Positions 37,526 through 52,500 of a stretch of DNA of 57,500 nt are shown piece by piece. Source of the DNA: Mesostigma viride (Eukaryota; Streptophyta; Mesostigmatophyceae; Mesostigmatales; Mesostigmataceae); NCBI GenBank assembly GCA_009746045.1, contig RPFO01000221.1, forward strand, positions 1-57,500. Reading direction: 5' to 3'. Position numbers and translations under genes: made by a program. The notes under the pieces are model-generated. The model had not been told where the DNA came from, did not search any database, and saw nothing but the letters and a program-made list of their open reading frames with translations. Numbering within the stretch: the stretch's first letter is position 1; every line of letters begins with the position of its first letter.

Positions 37526-40500
37526 TCAATCGTCAGACAGGAGCATTGCGCACCCAGCGAGCACCCACTTGTGCGATGGGTGGTTGGTCTTGAGCGTCGC
37601 GGTGTACACAAAGTGTGCGCCGCGCATGGACGTGATATACGTCGGGCACTGGTACCGGCCCTTGAGGTCATACTTGTCGGCTGTGACAGGCTTCAAGTGG
37701 ATCACAGGTACCACCGGGTGGAGCTCCTTTGGATGGCTCTCCTCCAAATGCCCGCGCTTGACATCCCAGCGCGCACCCTCAAGGAACAGGCCGTGCACGT
37801 ACGCGCCATCAGCCACGTGCTCCTTGACCGTCTCCGCGGTGAACGTCGTGATCTCCGTCATGCACTTCATCGCATCCAGCGGCAGCTGCTTGGACCGCGC
37901 ATACGTCTGCTGGACGGCTGTGAGGAACGCCTTGGCGTTGAACAGGCCCGACAGCCAGAGCGAGACGGGCAGGTCCACCGTGCCTGCGGTCCAGTTAGAG
38001 AGCTGCGTGATCCGGCGCAGCAGGTCCGCGTACCAGTCTTGGAGCGGCTTGAGCGACGGGTACGCGACTGCCGTCCACGAGGCGGGCACGCGGCCCAGGA
38101 ACAGCCCGTTGGCTACCGCCTCCATCCCGTCCGACATGTTGAGCGCGCCGTCCAGGCCGAGCTGCAGCTCGAGCAGCGACCGCCTGATCTCGAAGATGAG
38201 TCCGTTCATGCGCACCGTCTCCTGCAACGCGACCACGCGGTAGGGCGTCTTCTCCTTGACGCGGCTCTCAATCTCGACCATGTTGAACTCCTCCGGCAGC
38301 GACTCGAGGATGTCGTTGAGCGCCTTGCGCACCGCGTCCTCCTTCTTGTTGCTGCCCTTGCCCCCGCCCCCGCCGGACGCCACGTCAACCGTGGTCGTGA
38401 AGAGCGTGTCGCCGAGAGTGGTCAGGAAGTTGAGCTCGGCGTTGGAGTGGAGGCCGAACATGATGGGCGCCTCGGCGGGCAGCTTCTCCTCGATGTACGC
38501 CTTCATCTCGGCGTAGTTGGTCGGCATGGGCGCCTTAAAGCCGGGCGCGAGCTCGAACTTGGGCGCGTCCTTCCCATGCGGCAGTATCTGCGGGCCCAGA
38601 AGCACCTCGAGGTAGGTGTTGCATGTGCGCCGGTCGAGCGCGTCGGTGATGTGGCCGCCGTAGAAAATCTCGCCGAACATGTAGCGGAGGTCATCCCACG
38701 GGACCTGGAGGGCGCGGGGTGAGCAGGAGGTGGTGCAAAAGGGGCGGGCAAGAAACAGGAGGAACAACCCATGCAAGAATGCGCGAGTTAGGGGCATTTT
38801 GCTGGGAAGAATCGACTTGGGGGGAAAGTTGGCAACTTGAATAGGCAAAATATCAGCGTGAAGGATCCTAAAACATGTGAAGTGCCATGCAAAAAAACAT
38901 GAAGAGGCGTGCATGAGGCAGGGAACCAGAGTGGGAGGAACAAAGGAGCAGGTGCTGGGAGGGTGGTCCCCAGCAACATGGCCAAGGCTACATGTATGAC
39001 GTAGCTATCTACATGGCTGGGCCACTTGTCGCCGCTTACCTGCTCGTTGGCCTCGAGGTAGTTGTTGAGCACGTCCGCGCACGTGGTCAGGTCACCCATG
39101 TTGAACGAGTACAGCCGCGACCAGCCCAGGTACCCAAACTTCTTGCGCCCGAGCAGCACGCTGTGGAAGAAGCAGAGCGTGAACAGGCAGGACTTGAGCT
39201 CGGTCGGCTTGGACGACTTGTCGAACATGCCCTGGTCGAACTGGGCAAACGCGCGCCGCAGGTTGCTCTTGATGTCGCTAGGTGGCTCGTTCGAGATCTT
39301 GATGCACGTCTGGAGGATGGACTCGGGGATTACCTTCTCCATCGGGTTCGGGTGCGGCTCTGCGCTGAAGAAGCAGCGGAAGTCCGCGTGGCCGACCTCG
39401 GCAGCGATCTCCAGCTTACGTTCGAGCGCCGGGACCCACCCTTGCATCAGGTGCACGTTGTCCAGGAACACCCACCCGCCCTCCTTGGTGTACTTGTCAA
39501 GGACCGCCTCTGCGATCGGCTCCTGCCCTTGCCCCATGGAGATGATGGTCAGCTGGCCGTTCTCGACCGTGCGGCGCACCTTGGCGCCCATGACCTCGAT
39601 ATCTTTGGAAGGGGAGTACCCGGGGAAGAGGATGAAGAAGATGGGAGTCGACGGCCCGCTCTCCTCCATCATCGCCACGGCGTCAAACGCGTCCTGCTCC
39701 ACGTACTGCTTGCCCATCATCTCCTCGACGAACATGGCCAGCGCGCCTGTAATGCGGTCGGGCCGGATCGCGCGGATGAGGATGAGCTGCGTGAAGCGCG
39801 GCAGCTTGCCCCACTCGCCGGGCATCGGGCTGCGCTCCGCCTGCTCAATCTGAGCCCAGTTCTTCCACTTCTCGCTCTCCTTCTCCATCGCCTTGAGCAG
39901 CGTGCCGAACGTGTTGGGCATGTGCTGAGCGACCGCGTCCAGTGCCGCCCACTGCGACTCGAGCATCCACGTCGACAGCTCGTCCGTCATCGGCGGGGGC
40001 GTGGGCGACTTGGTCATCTTGCACAGGAACTCGTACTCGACGGGGTTGATCTTGCCCTCGCTGAGCAGGATCTGGTTGGTCAGCATCGTGGCCAAGATCA
40101 GCTTGTGCTTGTCAAACAGACCGCGGCGCGCGTAGTTGAACACGGTAAACGTGCACGTGGTCGACAGGTGACCCAGCCGCGCCTCCAGCTCCTCAGGGGT
40201 CAGGTCGTCCTCCGGGTCGTGCTGCGTGCGGCCAAACTCCGCGCCCCGAAGATGCGACGGCACCTTGTGGTGCAGATAGTCATCGTTCCAGTCAAACTTG
40301 CCCAGGCAACGGCGTGCCGCCTGCCGGAAGCGCGCGGTGGGCGTGTCCGGCGCCCTCGGGGAAAGTGGGCCGATGGGCGTGCTGGGCTGCTGCGGCTTGA
40401 CCTTCTTGCCCGGCGCGAGGTCGATGCCGCGCGAGAAGACGACGACAAACGCGTTGAGCGAGAACTGGTAGAACGAGTGCACCTTGGACAGGCTGTTGAG

Positions 40501-43500
40501 GAGGAAGAAGAGCAGCGACCCGCGTGTGGCAGCCGAGCGGTACTTCTCCCTCGCCTCGTTGATCTGGCGCTCCGTGTCCTTGGACACGGCCACCTGAGCG
40601 TTGATGTCCTCGCTCACGCGCTTGCTCTCCTCGAGCGACTCGATCAGCTCCACGTCCTCCGTGATGTCGCCCTCCGCGTTCGCCAGCCGCGCGAGCAGCC
40701 CGTCCTCTAGCTCCTTGAGCTTAATCGTGAACTCGTTCGACTGCAGGATGAGCTGCGTCTTGGTCTCCTCCAGGTCGGGGCGCTCCTTGTTCACCACCAG
40801 CGCCAGCAGCTGGTCCTCCAGGCCCTTCTCAGTCACCGTGAAGTTGACCTGCGCAAGCAGACATTTTTGCGGTACGGAACCACGAGCAGGACCCGATACG
40901 ATTCAACAATCACCATGGGGCGCCGTACTGCACTACTGTGTGCAGTGAAGACGGAATCGCCCCAGACGACAAGTTTGTGTGGCAAGCTATCCGAACTCGT
41001 GCCACCATAACACCTGTAATGGCACCGAAGAGAACCAGCTGCCTCGAAACCGCCACATGCTTTGCAACCCACAGTGCCCAGTAAAACCAGGCAAGCCTTC
41101 CTGCAAAACCCCAGCTACCCACTGATGTACCTTGTACAACCTCGGCATTAGCACGCAATGGCCTTCCTGACAATACCAATGCCGCTACCAATGCCGCTAC
41201 CAATGCTGCTTCCAATGATGCTGCCGACGCTGCCTCGCCACATACCAGCGTGGTCTCTGCCTGGATCTCGGGCGGGTAGTGCGGGTTGGACAGCTTGGTG
41301 TGCAGGATGAGGCGGAACTTCTTGTTGTACTCGACCTCCTTGTCGCCCATGCGCAGGTAGAGCGCGCGGCCCTTCTTGAACGTGGCGCGCGAGATGACGG
41401 GCGCCAGCACCGCGTCCACCTTCTCTCCCATGTTCTCGATAAGCACGCTGTGGCCCGCCGCGATCGCCGCCTCGAGCACGCGCATCGTCTTCGGGTGGTC
41501 CATGCGCACTACCTGCAGGTTGTTGCGGCTTTCGCGCTCCTTGATCCACAGGATGCCCTGCAGCTGCGGGTCGATCAGCAGTGGCCAGCGCAGCGTGGTC
41601 GTCACGATGGTCCCGTTCTCGATCGACGTCGGGTCCGACGGGAGGCCCTCGCCCACCCAGCCAGCGATCACCGCGTCATCCACCAGCACCTGCCGGCGCA
41701 CAGGGGGAAGCAGGGGAGGGGGCGGGAGGAGGGGAGGCAGGGAACGGGGGGGAAGGGGGGCAGGGGGGGCGGGGGGGAAGGAGGGGAGGGGGGAAGGAGG
41801 GGAGGGGGAAAGGAGGGGAGGGGGGGCGAACGGGAGGAGAGAATGCACCGGGGAATGTGAAGGGGAGGAATGGGCAACGGGATGGAGGCAGTTGGTGAAC
41901 AGGTTGGAAAAGGTGAGGGGCATACTGGAAAACGAGACAGCATCATGCGCGGCAAGCCAAAGAATGAAGAAGAGAGTGCGGGGCAATGGGAGGACAGCCT
42001 ACCTTGAGCGGGTCTCCTGCGGGTGACATGGGCACCTGCCGCTGCCGCAGGAAGGGCAGCCATTGCTCCTCCATGAGCTGTTTGCGGAAGCGCTGGTTGA
42101 AGCAGCCGATGTAGGACACGAACGCGGCCGCCAGCAGCATATCGCCCGTGATCACCTCCATGGCTGCGTGCAGCTGCGTGACACCCTCCCCCCAGCGCTC
42201 GCCCTCACTGCCCAGCGCCGCGATCAGCCGCTGCGCGAGCCCCAGCTTCTTCTGGCAGTGCTCCGCCTCGCGGATTGCGCTGTCCTTGTCGCGGATGGCC
42301 GAGTTGAACTGCTCCTCCAGCTCCGCCACCTGGCGGTTGAGCTCTGCCACCTTGGCCTGCACCTCGACCAGCTTGCGGTTGGCGTCCTCGAGCTGCGCGT
42401 TGGCGGCGGCCAGCTCCTGACGCTTGGGCTCCACCTCGGAGACGACGTCGTAGTACATGACGATGTTGATCGTCCACTCGCACAGGCCGGCGGCGGCCTT
42501 GGACTTGTTGATGATTGCGTCGCGGTTGAAGTGCTCCAGCTGCAGGTAGGGGCGCACCGCCTTGAAGTTGGCGGCGGGAACCTTCATCTCGTCGATGAGC
42601 GGCTTGAAGTCCTTGAGCCGCTGCAGGAACTTGTCCACCTGGCCCATCTCCTTCTGCGCTGCCTGCCAGCTGCGGTCCTTGACCACGCCGCTTGCGGGCG
42701 ACAGCAGGCACAGGATCTGGGCGGGGGCACACGCAAGAAAGAATGGGCAGGGGCCATGCAGCACACGGGCAACAAAGGAACACAAAAGTGGATATCAATG
42801 AGACAACCAGCATGGTTCGTGAGGATGCAGCCGTATCAGGAAACCTTGAACATGTGGGAACAAAAACGTGTTACAGCCTACAGTCGGTCTCATGGGAGGA
42901 ACCTGGGAATGATAGGTCAAGTGAATTAATCCCGTCCCAAGGCAAGCAGGGACCACTGCACCAAGTGTGCCCAACCGCTGCGACCACAAAGAAGCTTGGC
43001 AGCAAAAACTCGACAGTCCCCAGAAGATGACAAGGCAAGACTGCCTGCCAACATCGCTGTGTTCCAACTACCCCCCCTTTGCACAGCTACACCGCCTGAA
43101 CAAATGGCACATGAGATATAAAAGGGCATGCGTTGGGGACAGAATTCTCGGGGAAGCATCCAACGAGAAGGCAAAGGAAAATAATCCCACAAAGCGACCC
43201 AGGGGTAATCCAACAAAGGGGCAAACGGATAATCCAATAAAGGGCAAAAGGCACAGTCCACGGAAGGAATAGCGCAGCTCACCGCCGCGGTGACGTCGTC
43301 CACCCCAGGCGGCGGCTTCTTGAGCGACTTGGCCTCTCCCAGGTCCTTCTTGTTCAGCGTGTCGAGCGCGGCCTCCGCCTGCAGCACGAGCGGCTCGGCG
43401 GCCGCCAGGTCCTTCTCGCACGACGCCTGCTTGATGGCCACGTCCTTGGCGATCTCCGCACACTTCTCCGCCTCCACATTGGCGGCGTCGTTCTCGATGC

Positions 43501-46500
43501 CCACCTTCTCCTTCTCGATACCCACACGCGCCGCAAACGCCTCGGCGGACGCAACCTTCTCCTCCACCTCCTTGGCCTTGACCTTGAGCGCCTCGTCAAG
43601 CAGCGCGACGTCCTTGTTCGTCTTGTTGAGCTTGTTCAGCCCCTCCTTGAGCCGGTTGATGGCAGCCTGCGTCTCGCCGCGCTTGTTCGAGAGCAGCGAG
43701 CGGAAGATCTTGATCAGCTCCAGGAACGTCTTGGGCGTCGTGTAGTTGTACCGGCGCTCGACCTCGAGGAACTCCTTGCTGACCTGCTCGACGACCTTCA
43801 TCGAGAAGGGCATGAACTCCTCGACCGCGCGGCGAACCTCCACGGTCCCCAGCGTGACGTCCTCCAGGAACCGGCTGGCGACGGAGAGCAGCGACTTCTC
43901 GGGCCACGGCTGGAACCAGTTGATGACCGTCGAGTTTACGAGCGCAGGGAAGCGCTGCGCGCGCACGCGGAACTGCTCCCCGACGGGCGAGCACGTCAGG
44001 ATCACGTGCAGGTTGGCGCGCACCTTGCTGATGAACATGGCCCAGCAGTTCTCGCGCGTGTCCGTGAGCCCCGCACTCTTGACCTCGCCGCGCATCGCGT
44101 TGATGATGTTGTCCTTGTCCTCGGGCGAGTACAGGTCAGGGATGTCGCCCGACGAGAGAAGGTCATTCAGGTACACGAGGAAGTGCTCGTCCGTGATCTG
44201 CGAGTCGGTGAACAGGAACGCGGTCCCCTCGCCCTTGAGCCCGGCCTTCTGGTACATCTTCTGGATGTCGTCACGCAGGTTGGACATGCCGTAGCTGCTC
44301 GAGATGGTGATCATGAACAGCGTGTACCCGCAGATGGCGGCCGAGAGCTTGGAGAGGGACTGCTTGCCGCTGCCGCCAACGCCGACAAGCAGAGCGTGGC
44401 CGCCAGGGTTCATGATGATGCGGCTGATGCGGCACACGTGCTTCATGGCGTCCTCGAACAGGACCAGGTCCATGACCGCATTGGTCTCGTTGTACTCGGC
44501 GAGGGCCTCCTCGAGCACCTTTTGGAGGCGGCTGAACTCATGGACTTCGTTGTAGACCTTCTCGGCGAGCCCGTTGGCGAAGTGGCAGAAGATGAGCGGC
44601 TTGGCGTTTTCGGTCTTGTAGTACTCGCTGATGTCGTCGATCTTGAAGAACTTCTTGGCAATGTCCTGCACGATCTTGTTGTAGTGGTGCAGGTCGGCGA
44701 GCGAGACGAGCCGGTCTGCGTACACGCGCTCCGTCTCGTGCAGCCACAAGCGCGAGAGCTTGACGGGGTCGTTGTAGTGTTCGGGCGATGACATGAGCAT
44801 GCCCTGGAAGACGTTGGACAGGTGGCGCACCGTGAACTCGTAGTGGAAGTTGACGGCCGTCTTGCGGAAGGTGGTCGCCACGCGGTCGTGCGTCGCGAGC
44901 GCGCCCTGGATGATCTTGGTCGCGAGCTCCTGCGCGGGCTGGCTGAACGAGGACAGGTGCCCCGAGAGGAACGTCCCGTAGATCTTCATGAGCGAGTCCT
45001 GGCCGGGGAAGTCCATCGCGAACGTCGCAAACAGCCGCTGCAGGCGGGGATTGATCGCAAACGACCCGGCCGTCGGGTTCATGCACGACACATACTGCGT
45101 GTTGTGGATGTCCTTCTGCGTGAGCTTTTGGCGGTCGAACCAGTGGCCGTAGCCCATGTGCATGCGGATGAGCGAGATGGGCGGAGCGGTCTCGTACGGG
45201 TCCAGCATCGGCATGTTGAGGTCATCCACGAAGTAGATGAGCTTGCGTGTGCCGGGGGGGCCGTAGTTCTTGCCGGCCTTCTTCTCGAGCGGTGCCTCGA
45301 GCATCTTCTGGAAGGAGGGCGAGTCGGTGAAGTAGTTGAAGTTGATGAACATGGACATCCAGTCGTCGGTGAGCGTGCCCAGCTTGCCCTTGACGAGCTG
45401 CGTCTTGCCGCAACCGGACGTGCCCACGAACATGATCGGCTTGCGGATGTGGACGAGCAGGTCCAGGAAGAAGGTCAGCGATGCCGTCTCAGCTGTGGGA
45501 ACGAACACGGTCGACATGGGAGTCTTGGAGTTGTACTCGATGTCCGTGACCAGCTCGACCCAGGGCGCAAACTTCTGCGTCTTTGGGTTCACGTAATAGT
45601 CGAACACGAGGCCCTTGGTGGGGATCTTGACGGTCGTCCATGCGCCGCGCCACCACTTGTCAAATTTGCGGCGGTAGTCGACGCCGTCCTTGATGGACAG
45701 CGCGCCGCCAAACGCCCACAGGCACGCGAACACAAAGTACATCTCGTAGAGCGGCTGCTCCGCCTTGGCGTTGAGGTACTCGGGCTTGAGGCACCCTTCG
45801 AGCACGTTGACAAGCGTGGTGACCATGTTCATGTCGACGAGCGGCGTGATGTGCTTGAAGTCCTTGCGCATCTCGAAAAGCGTGCCAGGGACGTACTTGT
45901 CGAATAGCTCCTCGAAGATCTGGATGATCTTGTCCGGCTGCTTCTGCTTGATGCGCTCGCAGAAGCCTGTGACCACGCGGTGCGTCCAGCTGTGCGCCAT
46001 CGAGCGCCACTGGCTGCCCTCGCTGATGTACAGGATGCCCGCACGCGTGGCGGTCGCAGGCGTCGCGTACTTGAGGTCACGGATCTCGAACAGCATCTTC
46101 ATGTGTGGGAGCAGGGGGATGCGCTCATTGGACGCGAGCGTGAGCAGCCGGTTGTCGTCCATGACGCTGTTCATGCTCTCGATCCAGTTGGCGTCCAGGT
46201 CGCCATCAAGCAGGATCCACTTGGGGTTCTCGTCTGGCATGTCCTTGAGCTCCCGCATCGTGAACGAGAGCTGCCCGTCCTTCCACTCGCGCGTGGCCAG
46301 GTTCACGTACCCGTACAGCTCCTGCGGCGTGATGCTCTTCGGGTTGATGTCGCGCATGGTCACCTTCTTGCCCGACTTTGTGATCGAGCGCGCGAGCGTG
46401 CGGATGGCCTCGCTGCGGCCTGTGCCTGCGGGGCCCATGAGGAACACGCAGTGCCGGATGGCCAGCAGCTCGGACAGCTGGACGACCTTGAGGATGAACT

Positions 46501-49500
46501 CGGGGTCATTGTGCAGGCCCAGCTCGTGCGCCGTCTCCTCGATCACCGCCTCAAAGTCCATGTCGCGCTTGCGGGGGGGGGACACCCCGGGGAAGAGGTC
46601 CGCCAGCAGCCCGCTGAAGATGACCAGGTCCTCTTGGACAATCTTGGGGATGTTGAAATCGCGCAGCGCACGGAAGAGCACGTCGTATTCTGACTGGTTG
46701 GCCTCGGCGCGCAGGAGCGTGCCGGCCACGACCAGCACTGACTTGATGGCGCGCAGGCCCCAGTCGTAGTGCTTCTGCGGCGACAGCAGGTCCTCGAGCA
46801 AGAAGTAGAGCGTGGCAAACTTCTTGGCCAGCGGGTTGGCCTCCACGAAGCCTTCCGCCATGAGCATGTTCTCCATGATGAGCTGGCGGTCGGGCACCAT
46901 GACGGTGATTGGCCGGAAGAGCGCCTTGAGCGACTCGGGCAGCTCGGCGCGGCCAATGTACCCGGGGTTCATCGTGATGAACGCGCCGCTCCCCTCCTCG
47001 AGCGGCATCTCCACGCCCGCAATCATGAACCGCGTCTTCTTGGCCTTCTGCGCATCCGTGACCGCCTTGTACTGGACGGAGCACACAGACAGTACTTCCG
47101 GGATGAGCCGGTTGAACTCGTCGAAGCAACCCCAGGACCCGGACGCGGCCAGCCCCTTGAAGATGTCGCCCATCGTCCGGTAGTCCATCTCGGGCGCGCA
47201 GTTGAACACGTAGATGGACTTGCCGAGCTGCGCCGAAAGGTCCTTGGTCGTCTCCGTCTTGCCCGTCCCCGCGGGCCCCGCGGGCGCGCACCCCATGGAC
47301 AGCCACATGGCCTGCGTGGCGGTGATGTAGATGCGATCCGTGAGCGGCGTGATGACGAGCCGCGCGCCGTTGCCGAGGTACTCGTACCCGTAGGGGAAGA
47401 CGGCGTCGCAGATCTTGATCTGCGCGTCGTTGATCTCGGCGTTCCAGTACGTGCGCAGCTGGCACGCCCACTGGAAGCAGTCCACCTTCTCGGCCTTGGC
47501 CTCGACGATCTGCTGGATGATGTCGCGCCCGTGCGCGTCGTACGTGATCATGTTCATGACCTTCTGCCGGTCGTCCTTCTTCATCTCGCCCTGGACTGTC
47601 TTGATCAGATCGGTCAGCTGCTGGATCTGCATCTGGTTGTAGTCGGCCAGCGCGCTCTTCTTGCCCTTGGCGATGCTGGCGAACGCGGCCTCCGTCTCCT
47701 GCACCCAGAAGATCTGCGACACGACAAGCACGAGCTGGCCGGGCCAGTCGAACAGCCACACGTGGCGCTTCTTCGGGTTGTTGTATGCCTGGACGGCCGC
47801 GTGCAGGATGTCGTGCAGCTCGCTGCGCATCTTGTTGATCACGCTCTTCATGTACACCTCCACCTTGCCTTCGAGCGGAAGTGGCGACGAGAAGGCCACA
47901 AACTCCTTGCCAACGCACGAGTTCATGCCGGTCGCCTTGGGCCGCACGTTGGGCGCCGGGTTCGGGTTGTCGAGCGAGAGCGACCCGATCGCCTGGAAGC
48001 ACTTGGGCATGTGCGGCATGACCTTGGTGGGCATGTTCCCATTGGACAGGATGTCGAGCAGGTCGGCCGTGGACACAAAGTAGAAGCGGGGGAAGAGCCG
48101 GCGCTTGCTCTCCATGTAGTCGGCGAGCGCCTTCTCGCACACCTCGAGCAGCTGCTGCTGCTTCTCGAGCGTCGCATACAGGCCCTCCTGCGTGCACACG
48201 TCCACGACCTTGCGCTTCTGCGCGACCATGCGCAGGATCTTCTTGACCTCTGTGTCAATGCCCGCGAACCGCGTCGCGTCGTCGGGCAGCTCCTTCTTGA
48301 CCTCGTCTGAGTGGATGAAGAGCGACTCGAGGTACGACCAGGTGCGCTGGATCTCGTTCAGGATCTGCACCACGTCTGCGACCGTGGCCAGCTTCTTGTT
48401 CCACCCAGTGACCTCGTCCTGGAACGTGGCCACGTAGCGGCTGGCCATCATGCCCTGGACCATCACCTGGTTATCCTCCAGCTGCTCGAAGTCCTCCTCG
48501 GACAGCTTCACGAGCGAAAGGTCCGCGCCCTTGAACGGCGTGAACACAAACTCCACCTTGCTCCACGTGGCCTGCAGCTTGGCCAGCGACTGCTCCATCT
48601 TCTCCTCCTTCTGTGCCCGGTCCACGATCTCGCCAACCTCGTCCTCGAACAGGTGCAGCTGCAGCTTGAGCAGATCCTCCAGCTTGAAGTCGGCCCCGAT
48701 CTCGAACCGCACCTTGGTCGTGTCCATGAGCTGCTCCCAGTGCCGCTGCCGCATGCTCGGGTGGCGCAGGTCGGCCACAAGCGGGATCGACGTGATGAAG
48801 TTCTTGACGCTCTTGTCCAGGCCCTTGAAGACGTCCATGTCGCGCAGGCTCTTGTCCAGGTTGCGGACCTCCTTGACAAACGCCTTGGCGCCCTCCTCGA
48901 CCACGTCAGTGTTGATCGCCTCCCACGGCGTCTGCTGCCACTCGTGGAACTGCATCTCGCACAGCGTGGCCACGTCCCACAGGTCCTTGAGAACCACCAG
49001 GTCCTGCCGCACGCCCGCCACGTTCGCCACAACCGGCGCCATGAGGTCCGGGAACTCGAACACGTCCGAGAGGCCCTTGAGGTCGGCCGCCTCGGTCTCG
49101 AGCGCGCGTACCTCCTCGTGCGACGCCTTGATGTCCGCGTACGCCTTCTTGTACCCAGCCTCAAAGTTGTACATGACCTTGCTGATGAGCGTGCCGCGGT
49201 AGCCCTTGACCTTGTTCCCAAAGTCGGAGATGCGCTCCTTGATCTTGGTGCCCTCGGCCTCCTGGTGCGGCTGCGCGGCCGCCTTGACCACGGGCGCGCT
49301 CTTCTTGATCTCCGCCCACGCCTCCTGGAGAGCGGCGAGCCGCTTCTCCTTGTCCGCCACGTTGATGCCTTCCTCCGTCTGGTCCTTAAGCACCTGCGCG
49401 AGCCGGTCCAGCGTGAGCTCGATCGTATCCTTGTGCGACCGCACGTCGAACAGCCCGGCCATGACCTTGAGCAGGTTCTGGAAGCCGCCCTCCTGGAAGT

Positions 49501-52500
49501 CGGCCCCGAGCGCCGCATGGATCCCCTTGAGCTGTGCGTCCATGTGGGCCAGCGTGGACACCGTGTACTCCTTCATGCGCGGCGTGAAGTCGAACGAGTC
49601 CTTGACCGCGCCCACGTCAAGCGTGAGCACCTGGTCGTAGCGCGTGCTGCCGGGGGACATGCCGAGCGAGATCAGCTTCTGGCGCATCATGGTCACGACC
49701 GCGCCCATGGGGGGCACCAGGTCGGGCGACGCGTCGTACACGCACTCCCAGGACTTTGCCTCGGTGTCAAACACGTACGCGTTGTTGAGCGGCTTCTCTG
49801 TCGCGTCGAGCCCGCCAAAGATGATCATGTTGTAGCTGCCGGCCATGCGGCGCGACATCATGTCTTTGCGCGCGCACGGGACATCGCCCACAGGGGGCAG
49901 CACCGTGACCGTGAACTCAGACTTAGCGTAGTCGATCGTCATCTTGAACAGGTCGCTGTGGTAGATGTCCTCCTGCGGGACGCGTGGAGCCAGCGATGGG
50001 GACCCAGAAACAGAGCGGGGAAGATGCCGTGCCAACACAAGAGCGCAGTCAGCAGACAGGACAATAGGGACCGGCGAAAGATGATGGTAAAAAAGCAAAG
50101 CACGAGGGCAGGAGGTATGGAGTAAGCATGGCCACAAGGAGCCCTTTCCATCGCAGCACAATACCAAGGCATGCCTGCGCCAGCGACCCAACGCGATACG
50201 TATCGCGCCCACCAGATCAACGACAGTCACCCTTGACATGTTTGGGCCATGTTAGAGGCATGAGAAAGACTCTACACTACGCAGGCCTAGCTTGCAGGAT
50301 CTTGTGCCCCAAACTTTCAACCCGAGTAGTTGGAATAGAACTGGAAACAGGAATGTTCTTCTCAAGAAGGCAACAAACAAACGCCATGTGCCATCAGCTC
50401 TTGTATTTCTTGCATTTGCGTGAGGCCCCCTACCTCGTCCGAGTTGCGGCTCATGCCTCCGAATACGTAGATATCCTCGTCGCTAATCGAGACCATCGCA
50501 TGGCCGCGCCGCTTGAAGAAGGGCGGCAGCTCGCCCACTGGGTTCAGCTTGACCCACGCGGGCGTCTCCGAGACATAATTTGTGTACACCACGTCGCCCA
50601 GCATGTCGCCGCCGGCCTCTCCGCCGTAGACAACCACCCGCTTGGTGCACGTGACCATCGCGTGGCCCGTGCGCGCGGTCGGGAGCATCGTCGGGTGGCC
50701 ATGGTTGGACTCTGGCGGGACGGGGTACCCCGTTGGGCACAGCCACTTCCAGTAGCAGACCTCGGAGCCCTTGTTGAGTATGATGAGCTCGGAAATGTCC
50801 TCGCGCTCGGCGTTGTCGTACCCACCAAACGTGGCGATCATGTCGTCCCCGATAGGCGAAGCCGCATGGAACGCACGCGGCGGGCACTTGATACCCGTCG
50901 TCTTCTGGCCTTGCGCGTCAAAGCGCGAGCAAGGTGGCGTCTGCTGAACCCACTTGGCCTCGGCGCCGGTGATGTTGAGTAGCGCGATGTCGCCGACGTC
51001 ATCGCCGCCGTAAAGGACCATGCGGTCGGCCATGGTGGTGAAGGTGAGGCCCTTGCGCTGCGCGGGCAGAGTGCCAGTGACCTTGCTGGATGCCCAAGAG
51101 CTCTTGCACTTGACCATAAAGGGGCTACCGCGGATGTCCTGCATCGCGCCGTGGTCCACCGGCTCCACGTATGCCACGCGCACGTGGTACGTGCCGGGCG
51201 ATGGCACCGAGTAGTGCACCTTGGGGATTGGTAGGGTGGGTGGGGGGGGGGGCGGAGGCGGCAGGTAGGCAGCGGAAAGACCAGCAGCACAGGCGTGGAA
51301 TGTGGGCAGCGTCAATCTCCTTGTGGCTAAGGCTAGAGAGGTGGGAAAAACAGAAAGAGCCATCATATGTGTCATAAATTTGAATGCGTCGGGTCCCGTA
51401 GGGTGCCATGTCCCTGTTCAGCAAGGTTGTACTGTTTTCCAAAATACAAAAGGTGCAAATGAGAATCCTGGCATTATGGATAAATCTGTAAGAAGCTCTT
51501 CCAGAGGCCTTCCTTGGGACATGCCACCGGTAAAACTGAATTGCCTTATTTATCAGCAGCTGCACTCCCTTTTGTTAACAAGGAAAAAATTACGCGCTCA
51601 CGGTGAGGAATGGAAAGCTTGAAAAAGGCAGCCATGCTGGCAATGTATCGTAAATGGCAATAACCTCTTGCTATCGTAGCACTAATTGTTGAATTTACAC
51701 ACCCTCTGCCCACAGCCTTAGACTAGAGGCACACAGCCACGAGCTGATCAGGCGCCAGGAGATGACCAGGCGCAATGACACGTAGCGCCATGCCCCCCAC
51801 GGTACACGTACCAGGTAGCTGCCGTCGTTGCGGTCCTTGATGCGCGACTTGCCGACCTCGACCTCCTCCTCGTTGAGAATGGTGATGACAAACTTGTCGT
51901 CGCCGCTCGTGCGCCGCTGGTTGCATGTGTCGCGCGCGACGATGACAAAAGGCATCTCCACGCCCACCACACAGTTCTCCAGCAGGCCTGGGCCGTACGC
52001 CATACAGAAGCGCGCCGCCGTGTTGGCAAAGTAGCGGAAACGCACCTGCGCGCGTGGCACCAGCAGCATACACACACAGGCAAAAAGACCCGGGATTAGA
52101 GCATGAATGAGTGGGTAGCTGTGTTGCCAGCTTCGTATTCAATGATGCTGCCACCATGCGTGGGTGTTGAGCGTGGCCCCTAGTGCTTGCCATCCACACA
52201 CGCGGCCACAGAAGGGCGCAGGTGAAGCCACCATCCCATGGCGAGCAGGACACCTCCTGCGGAAATACTTGACAATCAGGGCAGGCTGAGCGCGGGGCAG
52301 AGGGGGGGGCGGGGGAGGCGGGGCGGGGATGGTCATATGCATGTCTCCATGTGATAGGCCGGAGCACAGTAGCATTCTTTCAAGTGTGGTTGATGGGCTG
52401 TTCAGTATATACTATACGAAGCCATATTTTTGCCCAGATAACACAGGGTATGCAATGTATCACTTGTCATCCTGCCAAGTGGCACCCCGCTGTTGATGGA

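Noticed and set aside
38992-50125. Very long open frames antisense or out of frame to the dynein exons (500-600 codons)
   Set aside because: Shadow frames of GC-rich dynein exons; composition is Arg/Leu/Gly-biased with no domains.
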